In this document: piece by piece, positions 23,667 to 32,770 of the stretch
Numbering within the stretch: position 1 is the stretch's first letter
How the letters are laid out: every line of letters begins with the position of its first letter
Source: Polytrichum commune
Taxonomy: Eukaryota; Streptophyta; Polytrichopsida; Polytrichales; Polytrichaceae
DNA length: 64,000 nucleotides
Direction of reading: 5' to 3'
Assembly (NCBI GenBank): GCA_950295325.1
Contig: OX485803.1
Span: forward strand, 43,663,554 to 43,727,553
The notes under the pieces: generated by a model
The model's database searches: none
Told to the model about the DNA's origin: nothing
The model's input: the letters and a program-made list of their open reading frames with translations, nothing else
Translations under genes and position numbers: made by a program

Positions 23667-26008
23667 AGCCTTTCCCAAATCTGACTTGCCCTATGTGTGC
23701 CCAGATCCCACGTGAAAATGATTTCAGAATGAGAATCAGAAGAGAGGACCATGCATTGGTTAAGAGAGGCCACAGAACCACTGCAGGAGGGATACGGTTA
23801 GGGTATTTAGGTGTATATGAAGTGTCGAAACATACAAGAGAGTTGGCTAGAAAATATCGGCTAGAAAAGCTACACTACTGGCATGCTAGAACAAGGATTG
23901 TGCAATTGAAGGCCAGAAGACCAACGATGCGTGAGAGTGCCATAAATGCCTCATCAGATAAAAATTTGATGAAATTTTGTAACAATATTATTAGTGCCCA
24001 TCAGATAGGAGCATTTGGAGGCAAACCTGGACTGTGGGACTTCATGAAGGATGTGGCAGGGAACTTGAATAGGAAGGGTAGTGGGAATCGCTATAGCGAA
24101 AATACTAAATGTTTTTCGCAAGCAATGAGGATCTATGGGGGCCGACGTCTATGTGACTTATTTGCCCTCAACTTTGCTGGACCTAGTTATGACACTATTC
24201 GAAGGGAATGTAGAAAAGGCGTACAGTTCATATCAGGGGAACATGCTGAAATCTTTGAATCCATTGCCTGCATCTATTCCGCTGCTAAAGTTGCGCATGG
24301 CATAAGTGGCCCCATCCCGGTTATACTTGCTGAAGATGAAACAAAGGTCAGGGGGCGGGTTTCTTGGGAGGCGAGGTGGGATACTCTGGTGGGGTTTTGT
24401 GGGCCGAAAGAGAATCACACTTGTATCCCTCATTATAAGCCCACTGTCGGAGTTGGTGAGGTAGGGTACAATAAAATGGTAGACTCGTTTAGGCTTGACA
24501 AGGTGGGGGGGTTTGCAAGAGTAATTGTTGTGAACCCCTTGCATGATAAACTTCCTCGATTGGTGTTGGTTGCTTGTTGTACCTGCGGTTGTTTTGATTC
24601 AGGTTGGGTTAGACAACAATGGGATAGAATCGATGAGTTGTGGACAAAACATTGCTATGCGGCTGTGGGTCCCATTATAGGACATGCTAGTGATGGGGAC
24701 TCCCGTAGGAGGCAGTTAATGCTTCTAGATTATAGAGGTTTAGAGGGGCCGAGGTTAAGTGTGGATTGGGAAGGCTGGGTTTTCACTTCATCTATGAATG
24801 TCGATGGAGAAGCAACCGGCTTGCATGACCAAGACTATATTCACAATGGTAAGAAATTGTTGAATCCCATTGATAGCAATGTGCGTACGTTGCGATTAGG
24901 GGGTGATCTGGCCCTTCACCAACACATTTGCCAAGTGTTCAACCGATTCACAGTGGATCAACATGGGTTACTTCAGGAGGATTATGACAGAAAGGACCGG
25001 CAGAATTGGGCTAGTGCTCAAAGATTATGCTCACAGAAAGTTCGAGACTGCCTGCGGTCCCTTCGTGTGTCTACTGATTTGCACCGTGAACGCACACTTG
25101 GAACCGAGATGTACCTAGAGATATGTGCTGACTATATTGATATGTTTCTTTCCCCAAGTCACGACCTTCGATCTCGGATTGTGAAAGCAGGTAAGGTATC
25201 CTTTTTTTTCCGAATCTGGAAATTGTGGATGAGGCACGGTAACCATGGTGTTATGGGAAATACTGAACATGTGGATCCGAAAGTGAACTTCGTTAGTCAA
25301 CAATGCTTCTTGGATATACAGATGTCGTGTCATTTAATAGTTCTGCTTATTTGCCATTTCCGTGACAAGTATCCTCACTTGAGTGTGCCATTCCACTTAA
25401 CTGGTAGTGACTCATGCGAGATATTTTTCTCAAAGGTTGGGGGCATGGTAGGCATGGAGAGGGCTTATGATTTTCATGAATTAGTTGGTTGTGCAAATAT
25501 TGTTAACCATTTGTCGCAGATTGAATATGGACATAATGGGATCAAGTTCGCGAGGGCACACAACAAGATGAAGAACATTTGGGCAAAGTTGCATCCACTG
25601 AGTGAAGGAGAGGGGGAGCCCAACCTTGGAGACTACAGTCTTGTGTCAACCAATGAGGGCGTTGTTCAAGCCTTAAAGCAGGGACTGAAAGAGGCGCAAA
25701 GGGTGATTACTAGTTTAAACATGGCCCCCAATCCACAAGCTGCTGCGAAGCTAAGGGTATGGTTTGATAAACCATGGATAGTTGAGCGGGCGGACAAACT
25801 ATCTTTTGCCTGGGCGGCCACTTCTAAGCCTGTACGCGGTGAGGATGGCGACATGGAAGTCCTTCGAGAAGATATAAATGAAAAGGAGGACGAGTCACAG
25901 CTCCAGGGTGAGCTGCATGATACTGAACCTGCCGCAGTAGAGCATGTGGAAGAGGACCTCATTGATGACGGGGTCCCAGCTCTTGCAATCGTGGAGAGTG
26001 AGACGTGA
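23555..26008 (+). CDS. P-element-like transposase, catalytic region (RNase H fold)
   Basis: An 817-codon frame. Residues 45-48 (CPMC) may belong to a third metal site. The catalytic core shows, in order, motifs like those of P-element/THAP9 transposases: AEDETKVRG at 259-267 (D261) followed by DTLVGF; GHASDGDSRRRQLML with D380; QDYIHNGKKLLN at 426-437, resembling the P-type DPPHLIKNIRN block; and GSDSCEIFFSKVGG with E622, resembling the QDxxENFF block. Proposed catalytic triad D261, D380, E622. The C-terminal tail is acidic. No THAP domain is present; DNA binding would come from the fingers in the upstream frame. The frame ends at a TGA, and the same frame stays open for 241 codons after it. 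The family match is from remembered motifs only, so it is moderate. Confidence 0.65.
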   Translation: MVSGTTSSCRCRSSWFSCVHVNGTFRHRKCVRMAMGLEPFPNLTCPMCAQIPRENDFRMRIRREDHALVKRGHRTTAGGIRLGYLGVYEVSKHTRELARKYRLEKLHYWHARTRIVQLKARRPTMRESAINASSDKNLMKFCNNIISAHQIGAFGGKPGLWDFMKDVAGNLNRKGSGNRYSENTKCFSQAMRIYGGRRLCDLFALNFAGPSYDTIRRECRKGVQFISGEHAEIFESIACIYSAAKVAHGISGPIPVILAEDETKVRGRVSWEARWDTLVGFCGPKENHTCIPHYKPTVGVGEVGYNKMVDSFRLDKVGGFARVIVVNPLHDKLPRLVLVACCTCGCFDSGWVRQQWDRIDELWTKHCYAAVGPIIGHASDGDSRRRQLMLLDYRGLEGPRLSVDWEGWVFTSSMNVDGEATGLHDQDYIHNGKKLLNPIDSNVRTLRLGGDLALHQHICQVFNRFTVDQHGLLQEDYDRKDRQNWASAQRLCSQKVRDCLRSLRVSTDLHRERTLGTEMYLEICADYIDMFLSPSHDLRSRIVKAGKVSFFFRIWKLWMRHGNHGVMGNTEHVDPKVNFVSQQCFLDIQMSCHLIVLLICHFRDKYPHLSVPFHLTGSDSCEIFFSKVGGMVGMERAYDFHELVGCANIVNHLSQIEYGHNGIKFARAHNKMKNIWAKLHPLSEGEGEPNLGDYSLVSTNEGVVQALKQGLKEAQRVITSLNMAPNPQAAAKLRVWFDKPWIVERADKLSFAWAATSKPVRGEDGDMEVLREDINEKEDESQLQGELHDTEPAAVEHVEEDLIDDGVPALAIVESET

Positions 26009-26734
26009 GACATAATTTCCGAGATGCTGAGCAACCACGAAGGACATGTTCGTTCACTCCCTATCCCAGCTATAGTAGAAGCCTTTGTGGAGTTTGATGG
26101 GCACAGGATATTCAAATCTACGTTGGTCGGGCAGCTGAATGGTAACCCATTCTTGTCGAAGGACAGGTTGACACGGGTAAGGAATTCATTGTATTTTAAT
26201 AATAGCGAGGATTATCTAAGAGCAGCTCAATGCTCTAATACATGTTTTGTCGGAATCGGGTCTGATGTCGGAGTATACTTTTTGCAACGCACTACAATTA
26301 CGAGGCCGTCTACAGTGACTGCCGCAAAGAGAAGGGGAAATTCTCTAGCTAAAAAGTCTGGCAGGGTCGCGCCAACACTAAAGGGGGTGGACGAGGGAAC
26401 CTGGTGGGTTGGCCGCATACAAAAGATGCGAAGGCGTGCTAGTGGGACGTCGTGGGGGTCTCTGAAGCACCCCGTGGATATTGCGAACAGGGAGGTATTA
26501 ACAGGCAAAAAAAATACCCTGATTTCTAGTGTAGAAGTCATTTTGCATTATTACACCCGAGCACCCGGTCAATATAAATTCAAGTATAACTTAACAGACT
26601 CTAAATGGATTAGTCTTGAGTCGATAATTACTAATGTCACTCTCACTTATAAGTATGAGACTCAAGTTTACAGCTTGGACAGGGGTGATGCTGAGAACTT
26701 GAATGAGTATGTATTGAACAAGAGAGTGGAATAG
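26009..26734 (+). CDS. In-frame continuation of the transposase after a TGA codon
   Basis: Directly after the stop of the 817-codon frame, the same frame is open for 241 codons; the first ATG is at 26024, only 15 bases past the stop. The sequence is not random-looking: PIPAIVEAFVEFDGHRIFKS is followed by a conserved-looking, basic middle (KKSGRVAPTLKG) and a strand-rich end. It is probably the C-terminal domain of one transposase cut by a point mutation, or a product made by read-through or re-initiation. It ends in TAG at 26732-26734, 16 bases before a good splice donor (AAG/GTAAGA at 26751). No known domain recognised. Confidence 0.5.
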   Translation, partial: DIISEMLSNHEGHVRSLPIPAIVEAFVEFDGHRIFKSTLVGQLNGNPFLSKDRLTRVRNSLYFNNSEDYLRAAQCSNTCFVGIGSDVGVYFLQRTTITRPSTVTAAKRRGNSLAKKSGRVAPTLKGVDEGTWWVGRIQKMRRRASGTSWGSLKHPVDIANREVLTGKKNTLISSVEVILHYYTRAPGQYKFKYNLTDSKWISLESIITNVTLTYKYETQVYSLDRGDAENLNEYVLNKRVE

Positions 26735-26750
26735 CATTCAAAGATATAAG

Positions 26751-27499
26751 GTAAGACCTAAACATTCTCCTCAACTTAGTCTTCTCCTTCAAATCTGGCG
26801 CATATTTGGGCTTCTCCTACTGAACATTAAACTATCTGTTTAAGTCTATGTGGGATGTTAAGGTTAGTTGTGAGTTACGCCTTGAATGATACTAAGGGTT
26901 TAGCAGCTACTAAGGGTTTAGGGGTTTAGGGATTTTGGGTTTGAGTTACATTTTTTAGGGTTGAGCTGCATTGCACAGGGTTGAGCAGGCAGTAAGGGTT
27001 TAGGGGTGTCTAAGGGTTCAGCTACATTTACACAAGTTTGAGGTGCATTGCACAGGGTTTAGAAGGCAGTAAGGGTTTAGGGGTTTCTAAGGGTTGAGCT
27101 ACATTTTTGCAGGGTTGAGGTGCATTGCACAGGGTTTAGAAGGCACTAATGGTTTAGGGGTTTCTAAGGGTTGAGCTACATTTTTGCAGGGTTGAGCTGC
27201 ATTGCACAGGGTGTAGAAGGCACTAATGGTTTAGGGGTTTCTAAAGGTTGAGCTACTGTTGAAAGGGTTGAGCAGGCACTAAGGGTTTAGGAGTTGGTGT
27301 TCTGATCCATCTCTTTTAGCTACAGAGGTTTACTGAGGGTTATACGAATGTTTGAGGGGTGAGGAAGCTTTTATACTAAGGTTTAAGTGGTTGCTTCTAC
27401 CCTAATCTAAGCTCTGAGAGACATTGCTGTGGCTGTGAACAAAGGGTGCGTTTTCTAAACCCTACCATGTGCTTCATTGTTGGGTTCTTCCTTTTGCAG
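26751..27499 (+). other. Probable intron containing the 77-bp minisatellite
   Basis: Donor AAG/GTAAGACC at 26750/26751 and acceptor CTTTTGCAG/GATAC at 27499/27500. The minisatellite units inside carry their own acceptor-like TTTTTGCAG words (near 27109-27117 and 27181-27189). Splicing is inferred from consensus only. Confidence 0.4.
26914..27300 (+). repeat. 77-bp minisatellite
   Basis: Unit starts (AGTAAGGG or ACTAATGG) at 26991, 27068, 27145 and 27222 are exactly 77 bp apart; a shortened unit follows at 27278. Each unit has GGGTTTAGGGGTTTCTAAGG, then GGGTTGAGCTGCATTGCACA. The AGGGTTTAGG words are telomere-like, as in the 5' array, although the units differ. Confidence 0.85.
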
Positions 27500-27686
27500 G
27501 ATACTATGCTAGTGAATTTAGGGATAATTGCTAGGGTTAAGTGTTGTTGGGGGATTCAAAGGGTAATAATTTGGAGGTTTGAGGGTAAAGGTTGAATGGC
27601 CCACCCTATTTCTCAAGTGGTTTTTGTGGCTGATGGTAGGAATTTGGTAACCTCTTCACCCTGCCCCTAATTCCTGAACTGCTGCA

Positions 27687-28196
27687 ATGGAGATGCCACA
27701 AATGAATAAGACCCATATTGTCTTGGATGCACTCCTTGAATATGTCCTTGAATTTTGTTGCCTTTCTGGGTGTCCTTGGGTTCGATACGAGCGTTCTCAC
27801 GTGGACCGGGGCGCACTGCTGAAATTGCTGTCAACTTTGGCGAGTGTTTCGACAAAGACCCGGGAGGATGCTGCAAACACGGTGCAACTCGCAGCGCTCC
27901 GGCTGGCGTCCCATGATGTGCAGCTCATGAAGGGGAGTTTATCTCCAGTGGAGGCGATGTCGCATGCCCTTAATGAATTTGACATCAACATGGACGTCTT
28001 CAGCAAGGATTGGAATGTGGACTCCCCAATCCCGGAACACTTATGCAGAAGCTCGTTGCACGAGCTTAGCGTAGGAGAACTGCGACATCTTCGAAACCTG
28101 ATTTATGGAGGTTGGAATGAGGAGATAGTTGCGCATGGAGGAGTCGGAGAATCCCAGTCCCCGCGTATGTGGCTGACACCGGCACACAGAAGTTAA
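27687..28196 (+). CDS. Second reading frame of the transposon, unrecognised 169-residue protein
   Basis: An ATG-initiated frame on the same strand as the transposase, behind the probable intron. Predicted protein is mostly helical in character (LLKLLSTLASVS; AANTVQLAALRLASHD; ELSVGELRHLRNLIYGGW) with no known domain, signal peptide or membrane segment. Base composition is close to that of the transposase and unlike the flanks. The stop is followed at once by a donor-like AAG/GTAAAT (28198) and an acceptor TTATGCAG at 28311, so transcripts may continue. It could be an accessory protein of the element, or a downstream exon of the transposase in another frame. Confidence 0.45.
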   Translation: MEMPQMNKTHIVLDALLEYVLEFCCLSGCPWVRYERSHVDRGALLKLLSTLASVSTKTREDAANTVQLAALRLASHDVQLMKGSLSPVEAMSHALNEFDINMDVFSKDWNVDSPIPEHLCRSSLHELSVGELRHLRNLIYGGWNEEIVAHGGVGESQSPRMWLTPAHRS

Positions 28197-28840
28197 GGTA
28201 AATGACCCTACCCCTTGATTTTTCGGAACTTTGCGATTGTTTGTGAACATTTGTGTGCACATAATCAACTTGGAATGCCACTGACATCAATGGATTTATG
28301 GTGTTATGCAGGTTTCCAAAAATTTTGCGCATTCAGGGTTGAAGCAATGAAAGGGCTTAGAGTTTAGGAAACTTTTTTCCTTGCATAGATATGGAAGTGT
28401 ATAGCAATATTACAAAGTAGACACGTAGGTTCAGTTGTGAGCCTTGTAAATGAACAATATTGTGTTTTTGAACACAACCCTATACTGTTCAATGAATGTT
28501 ATCCTAACCCTATTCCTCTTGGACTGCTTTTTTGTATGGACTCGTGCATGATGAATGTTTTCATTTCATAACCCTAAACCATGTGTATGTTGATGAGGAA
28601 GGATTTTGGATCAGAATGGTCCATCTTAGTGATTACATATATTTGGCGTAGTTTTGTGTGTTTGAACTTCATGATTCAACACACGGCAATTAATTCCAGG
28701 CTTTCAGTTGACCCTTTGTACATGAGATGTTGTTGCAGCTGGAGTTTTCATCTGTCTTCTCGATGTGAAGTGTTTTTCTTGATGAGGAATTGTCTAAGTA
28801 GGAAAATTTGTTCCCTTGGTTATCCCGATTAGCAATGGGT

Positions 28841-29164
28841 GGATGGCAGCCAAGCGTTCATAGCGACGTTGATTTTTGATCCTTTGATGTCGACTCTTCC
28901 TATCATTGTGAAGCAGAATTCACCAAGTGTTGGATTGTTCACCCACCAATAGGGAACGTGAGCTGGGTTTAGACTGTCGTGAGACAGGTTAGTTTTACCC
29001 TACTGATGCACGGTGCCGCAATAGTAATTCAACTTAGTACGAGAGGAACCGTTGATTCACATAATTGGTCATTGCGCTTGGTTGAAAAGCCAATGGCGCG
29101 AAGCTACCATGTGTAGGATTATGACTGAACGCCTCTAAGTCAGAATCCATGCTAGAAGCGGCGC
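28841..29164 (+). pseudogene. 26S rRNA 3'-domain fragment inside the transposon
   Basis: About 320 bases match the conserved 3' part of plant 26S (25S/28S) rRNA: GGCAGCCAAGCGTTCATAGC, GAAGCAGAATTCACCAAGTG, GGGAACGTGAGCTGGGTTTA, the sarcin-ricin loop AGTACGAGAGGAACC at 29036-29050, and GACTGAACGCCTCTAAGTCA near the end. Similarity starts abruptly near 28841 and stops at 29164. Differences from the usual plant sequence are largely C-to-T or G-to-A (for example CCTTTGATGTCGACTC where CCTTCGATGTCGGCTC is usual), as expected after cytosine methylation of a non-functional copy. Not a working rRNA gene. Confidence 0.9.
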
Positions 29165-29423
29165 TTTTGGAAAATTCATGTCTAAACCCCTAGAAAATAG
29201 GGTTTGATGTTGTATTTATAATGAAGATAGCCTACAAATAATTAGTCCAACAAAAAATTTATAATGAAAAGTAGGGCACATGAAATGAACAAAATTTAGA
29301 AATTTAGGTAAACATAGGCCTACGATAATCAACAAAATTTACATACATAGCCCCCATGTAATAGGGGCTTGAACGCACGTGATCCTCAAACACCATATCT
29401 AGTGCTCCCCCCGAGCCTGGAAG

Positions 29424-29600
29424 TCGACTGCAAACCAACAGTTGGCCATGATAGTTGATTGTTGACCAACAATCCACTAAGGTAATAGACTACTATCCAA
29501 TATTTGACTTGCCTACTTGACTGCTTGTATGGTAGTCATTCAAGGCCATCCACTGATGACTTGTGTAGGACATGCTATGTGCTTACATTAATAAATCTAT
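29424..29600. repeat. GTCGACTG/GTTGAC-type motif cluster
   Basis: The same kind of short motifs as at 14150-14810 (GTCGACTG, GTTGGCC, GTTGATTG, TAGTCA) directly adjoining the transposon's right target duplication. The P-like element therefore inserted into, or beside, an older transposon's subterminal region. Confidence 0.5.
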
Positions 29601-29719
29601 GTATGAATAGTTGCTTAAAATTTCATACATGTTCATAGGAACTGCAAATGAATTTTTTATTTATTTAGTTGATTATTGGGCATTTTATGCCCAACCTGCT
29701 ATTAACCTATAGTACACGT

Positions 29720-30640
29720 AAGTACATACGTACAAAATGTATGGCCAATACAAAAAGTAATGCACTCAAAGTTAAAATGCCACAACCATATAATGATATG
29801 GCCATGAAAATTGGTGTCACATGTGGGAATACATGTTGCAAGTAGTGCACTTCTATTCATGAACTATCTAAACCACGACAATGTGTTTGCTCAAAATAAA
29901 ATGGCAACCTAAAAACAATATGGATCTGATACTATATGTTCACGGCAAAAGTCATTGTAAACAACAAATCCAATAGTTGATGCATCTCCATAGTTTGACA
30001 AGATGCCCATTGCGATGATTCCTATTCTCCACAAGCATGTTTCAAAGGTACAGTGGAGTTGCACGATCCCTACATTGTTCAATTGAGCATGTTGAACCAA
30101 CCACTCAAATGGAATGGCTATCGGCTATGTGATGTTGGAAATAAACCGGTCATTCCTCTAACTTTGATGAATGTGTAAGGACTATGAATGCCCAATTCAA
30201 AAAGAGCCAATTAGGGTGCGATATGTATTTCTCCCATGCCAAAATGAAGGCGCCAAGCCTTGTTAGCTCCCACGTATTTATAAATACATAAGAGACCCAT
30301 AAAATCCCTCAAGGAGGTATCATAGTCGATGTATTGGGATGGATTTCAGGTGATTATTGTTATGGGCTCCATCATCTTGGGACAATATGTTTGGCTACTA
30401 TGTCAACTTGAAAGCTAGGGATAATTGCAAACTCCATCATCTTCTAAAAATTAGTCTTAATGTAGACCAAAATCACCGACCGTCCTTCTCCATTTGTTCT
30501 CCGTATGCAAAGCTTGCTAAAATAGGCTAGGCCAATGGAGAATTTGGAAATAAGGCTAAAGTGAGGTAAGGCTTGCCACATATACGCCCCCATTGCAATG
30601 ATTATGGACAATTAATATGTGATATGACTAAGCTAATGCT
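29720..30640. repeat. Dispersed repeat, copy 2, right of the P-like transposon
   Basis: Diverged direct copy of 20035-20985 (see there). The two copies are not identical enough to be a recent duplication and each is offset differently from the transposon, so they are separate members of one family. Confidence 0.7.
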
Positions 30641-32399
30641 TCAAATGATTCCAAGTTTTGGTTGACTATCGGGTGTTAGTTGATTGGCTTGGACGATTGC
30701 ATTGCAATAGTCATCCATGCAAGTCAACCATTCTTTCAACTGCTAAACCTTGACCCCCAACACTCACACATGGAGGGCCACATAAAATCATGTGTCATGC
30801 CCACAAGGAGCCCACCCACCTCCAAGTGATTTTGAGGACCTTGTATTCCTTGCATATATTGCCCAAATGTATTGGTAATTTGATTAGTCCATAGGTTTGC
30901 TATGAGTGGGAATGAAATGACAAGGGTCACAAATTGAATTAGTTTGTCCAGAAGTATGTATTACAATTTATGTCATATGTGGGGCTTACCGGATGAAGCA
31001 AATGATTTGACACCCAAAGAGGTTGCAAAGAACACTCAAAATGAGGACGACTTTTGTAACGTGTTACAACCAATTCAAGCATTCAATGAATTTCATTGGG
31101 TCCGACAGCCAAGGAGAAAGGTTGATCAGCTCCAACATGGTTACTTGGACCTTGAAGAAAGACCGGCATGCCGCATCCATGACAAGGAAAAACTTTTCCC
31201 ATAGCATTTGTTCAAGGACCTTTGAGACGTTCTCAAGAAAGGGAAAAACCAAACCATAGAACATTCCGAGCCTCTTCCAATCAATTGGAGGATCAACCAA
31301 TGCACCATGCACCAAAAAGAACATTGGGTTTTACAGAGAGTACAAAATTAGCCCTACAATATAGTAGCAGTTTAGTATGTAAATCATACTTGGGCATATG
31401 CTTATATACATTGATATATATAATTACAAGTATATAATGGATTCATGTATGACAATTCTATTATGTTGTTTTTTAATTAGATGAATATGTCAATCGTTAT
31501 AGAAGATACTCATACTGGCTTGTCACATCTGCCTCATTTTCATACCATTTTGATCAAAGCGCGGACTCCCATGCATTTGAAGTTGAAATCTTTGAATTCA
31601 TTATATGTACTCCAGGACCCAACTCTAGAGCCAATCATAGCGAGCAACAATAGAGTTACATTAATGATGGTGAACATGATATCACTTATAAATTAGGCAA
31701 AAGTGCAATTCCCACATTATGTAAAGTTGAATTAAAGATTGCGCATCATAGTCATAGTCATAGGCATATTTTGGAACTATGTGTCCAACAAGCTAGTCAA
31801 ATTTGGAGTCAGTATGAATGAGTTAAGTAGATGAGAAACTAGCTCTCTGATGACAATCCCTTGGATGGACATGACTACCTTAACCAATTTTGGGATGAAT
31901 GTAGTGAATGAAAGTTCATGAGATAAAGATCACATCTATGTATTCACATAAAATGACTCTCATGTACCTCATAGGCACATGAGAATTAAAGCAAGTCAAA
32001 AATCTAAAAATAGAGGAATATGCTAAATTTCTAACAAGGCATACTTACATTACATGAGGAAAATCAAATCAACACAACGGAAGGCCATCAAGTGCAAAGG
32101 GGACTCAAAGATGACAAGAAGGTTGCACGAGGCCACCAAATGGGCTATATCGTCTATCCTTTCACATGTGGGAATGAGCTAAGATTTCACATCACGATAG
32201 GAAGAATTACAACAAAGGGGTTTTGTTAAATAATGAGGGGACATGCCTTTCATTATAATCAATGAATTATAAGGAGAATTTGAGAGTCATGACCAAGTGA
32301 GTTTTGGAATTAAAGTTAGGATAGTTGGACTTTTGGACTTAGCCTATAGAAATGATGGACCTACTTAACCCATATTTTTGAAGAAAAATTATTATTGAG
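30641..32399. other. Non-coding stretch
   Basis: A few GTTGACTATC-type words near 30660-30740, otherwise AT-rich DNA. Overlapping short frames on both strands at 30.9-31.3 kb have no recognisable domain. Confidence 0.4.
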
Positions 32400-32770
32400 A
32401 TACTCAAGTATATTTTACTCCAAGACACTTAACTGTGACATTAGGATTTTAGGAGGACACAATCTTGTACTACTTGAGCATCTAACCCCTTGGATTTCTA
32501 AGAGGAATCTTTGAATTATAATTCTTGAATTTCACACACTTAGAATATAAAATGTGGAATCCTATTGTGATTACATTAAGGTTTTTCTTTTAACCCAAAG
32601 GAATTCAAAGTATACCTGAAAGAGGATACCACTTCTTACCCTTAGAGTTAGGAATTTCACCTCCACCCTTTATGAACCAAGTCATGACTTGATACAATTT
32701 CAAGATAAGATTTTAAAGTCCCATATATTTAAGGCGTGACATTTGTACAACCGGTCAAGTAAATGGTTAC
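32400..32770. repeat. Dispersed repeat, copy 2 (pair with 3630-4030)
   Basis: Collinear with 3630-4030 in the same orientation; the shared end is GGTCAAGTAAATGGTTACACC here and GTCAAGTAGCGGGTTACACC there. No coding sequence seen. Confidence 0.6.

Larger units (their letters stand above)
21065..29415 (+). mobile_element. 8.35-kb P-superfamily-like DNA transposon with captured 26S rRNA fragment
   Basis: The left end CCCGGGGGGAGCACT (21065-21079) and the inverted right end CTCGGGGGGAGCACT (29401-29415) agree at 14 of 15 positions. Exactly outside them lies the 8-bp direct repeat CCTGGAAG (21057-21064 and 29416-29423), an exact target duplication. Subterminal similarity continues inward (ACGTGCG.TCAA on both sides). 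Between the ends lie a large transposase in three pieces (22242-26734), a second frame (27687-28196), two minisatellite arrays and a 26S rRNA fragment. An 8-bp duplication fits both the P and hAT superfamilies; the transposase motifs favour P. The termini and duplication are read directly from sequence; the superfamily is an inference. Confidence 0.85.

Noticed and set aside
28841..29164. A functional rRNA gene
   Set aside because: Only a 3' fragment, with numerous substitutions, inside a transposon.
30944..31324. Overlapping frames on both strands of 78-86 codons
   Set aside because: No domain on either strand and no splice or promoter context.
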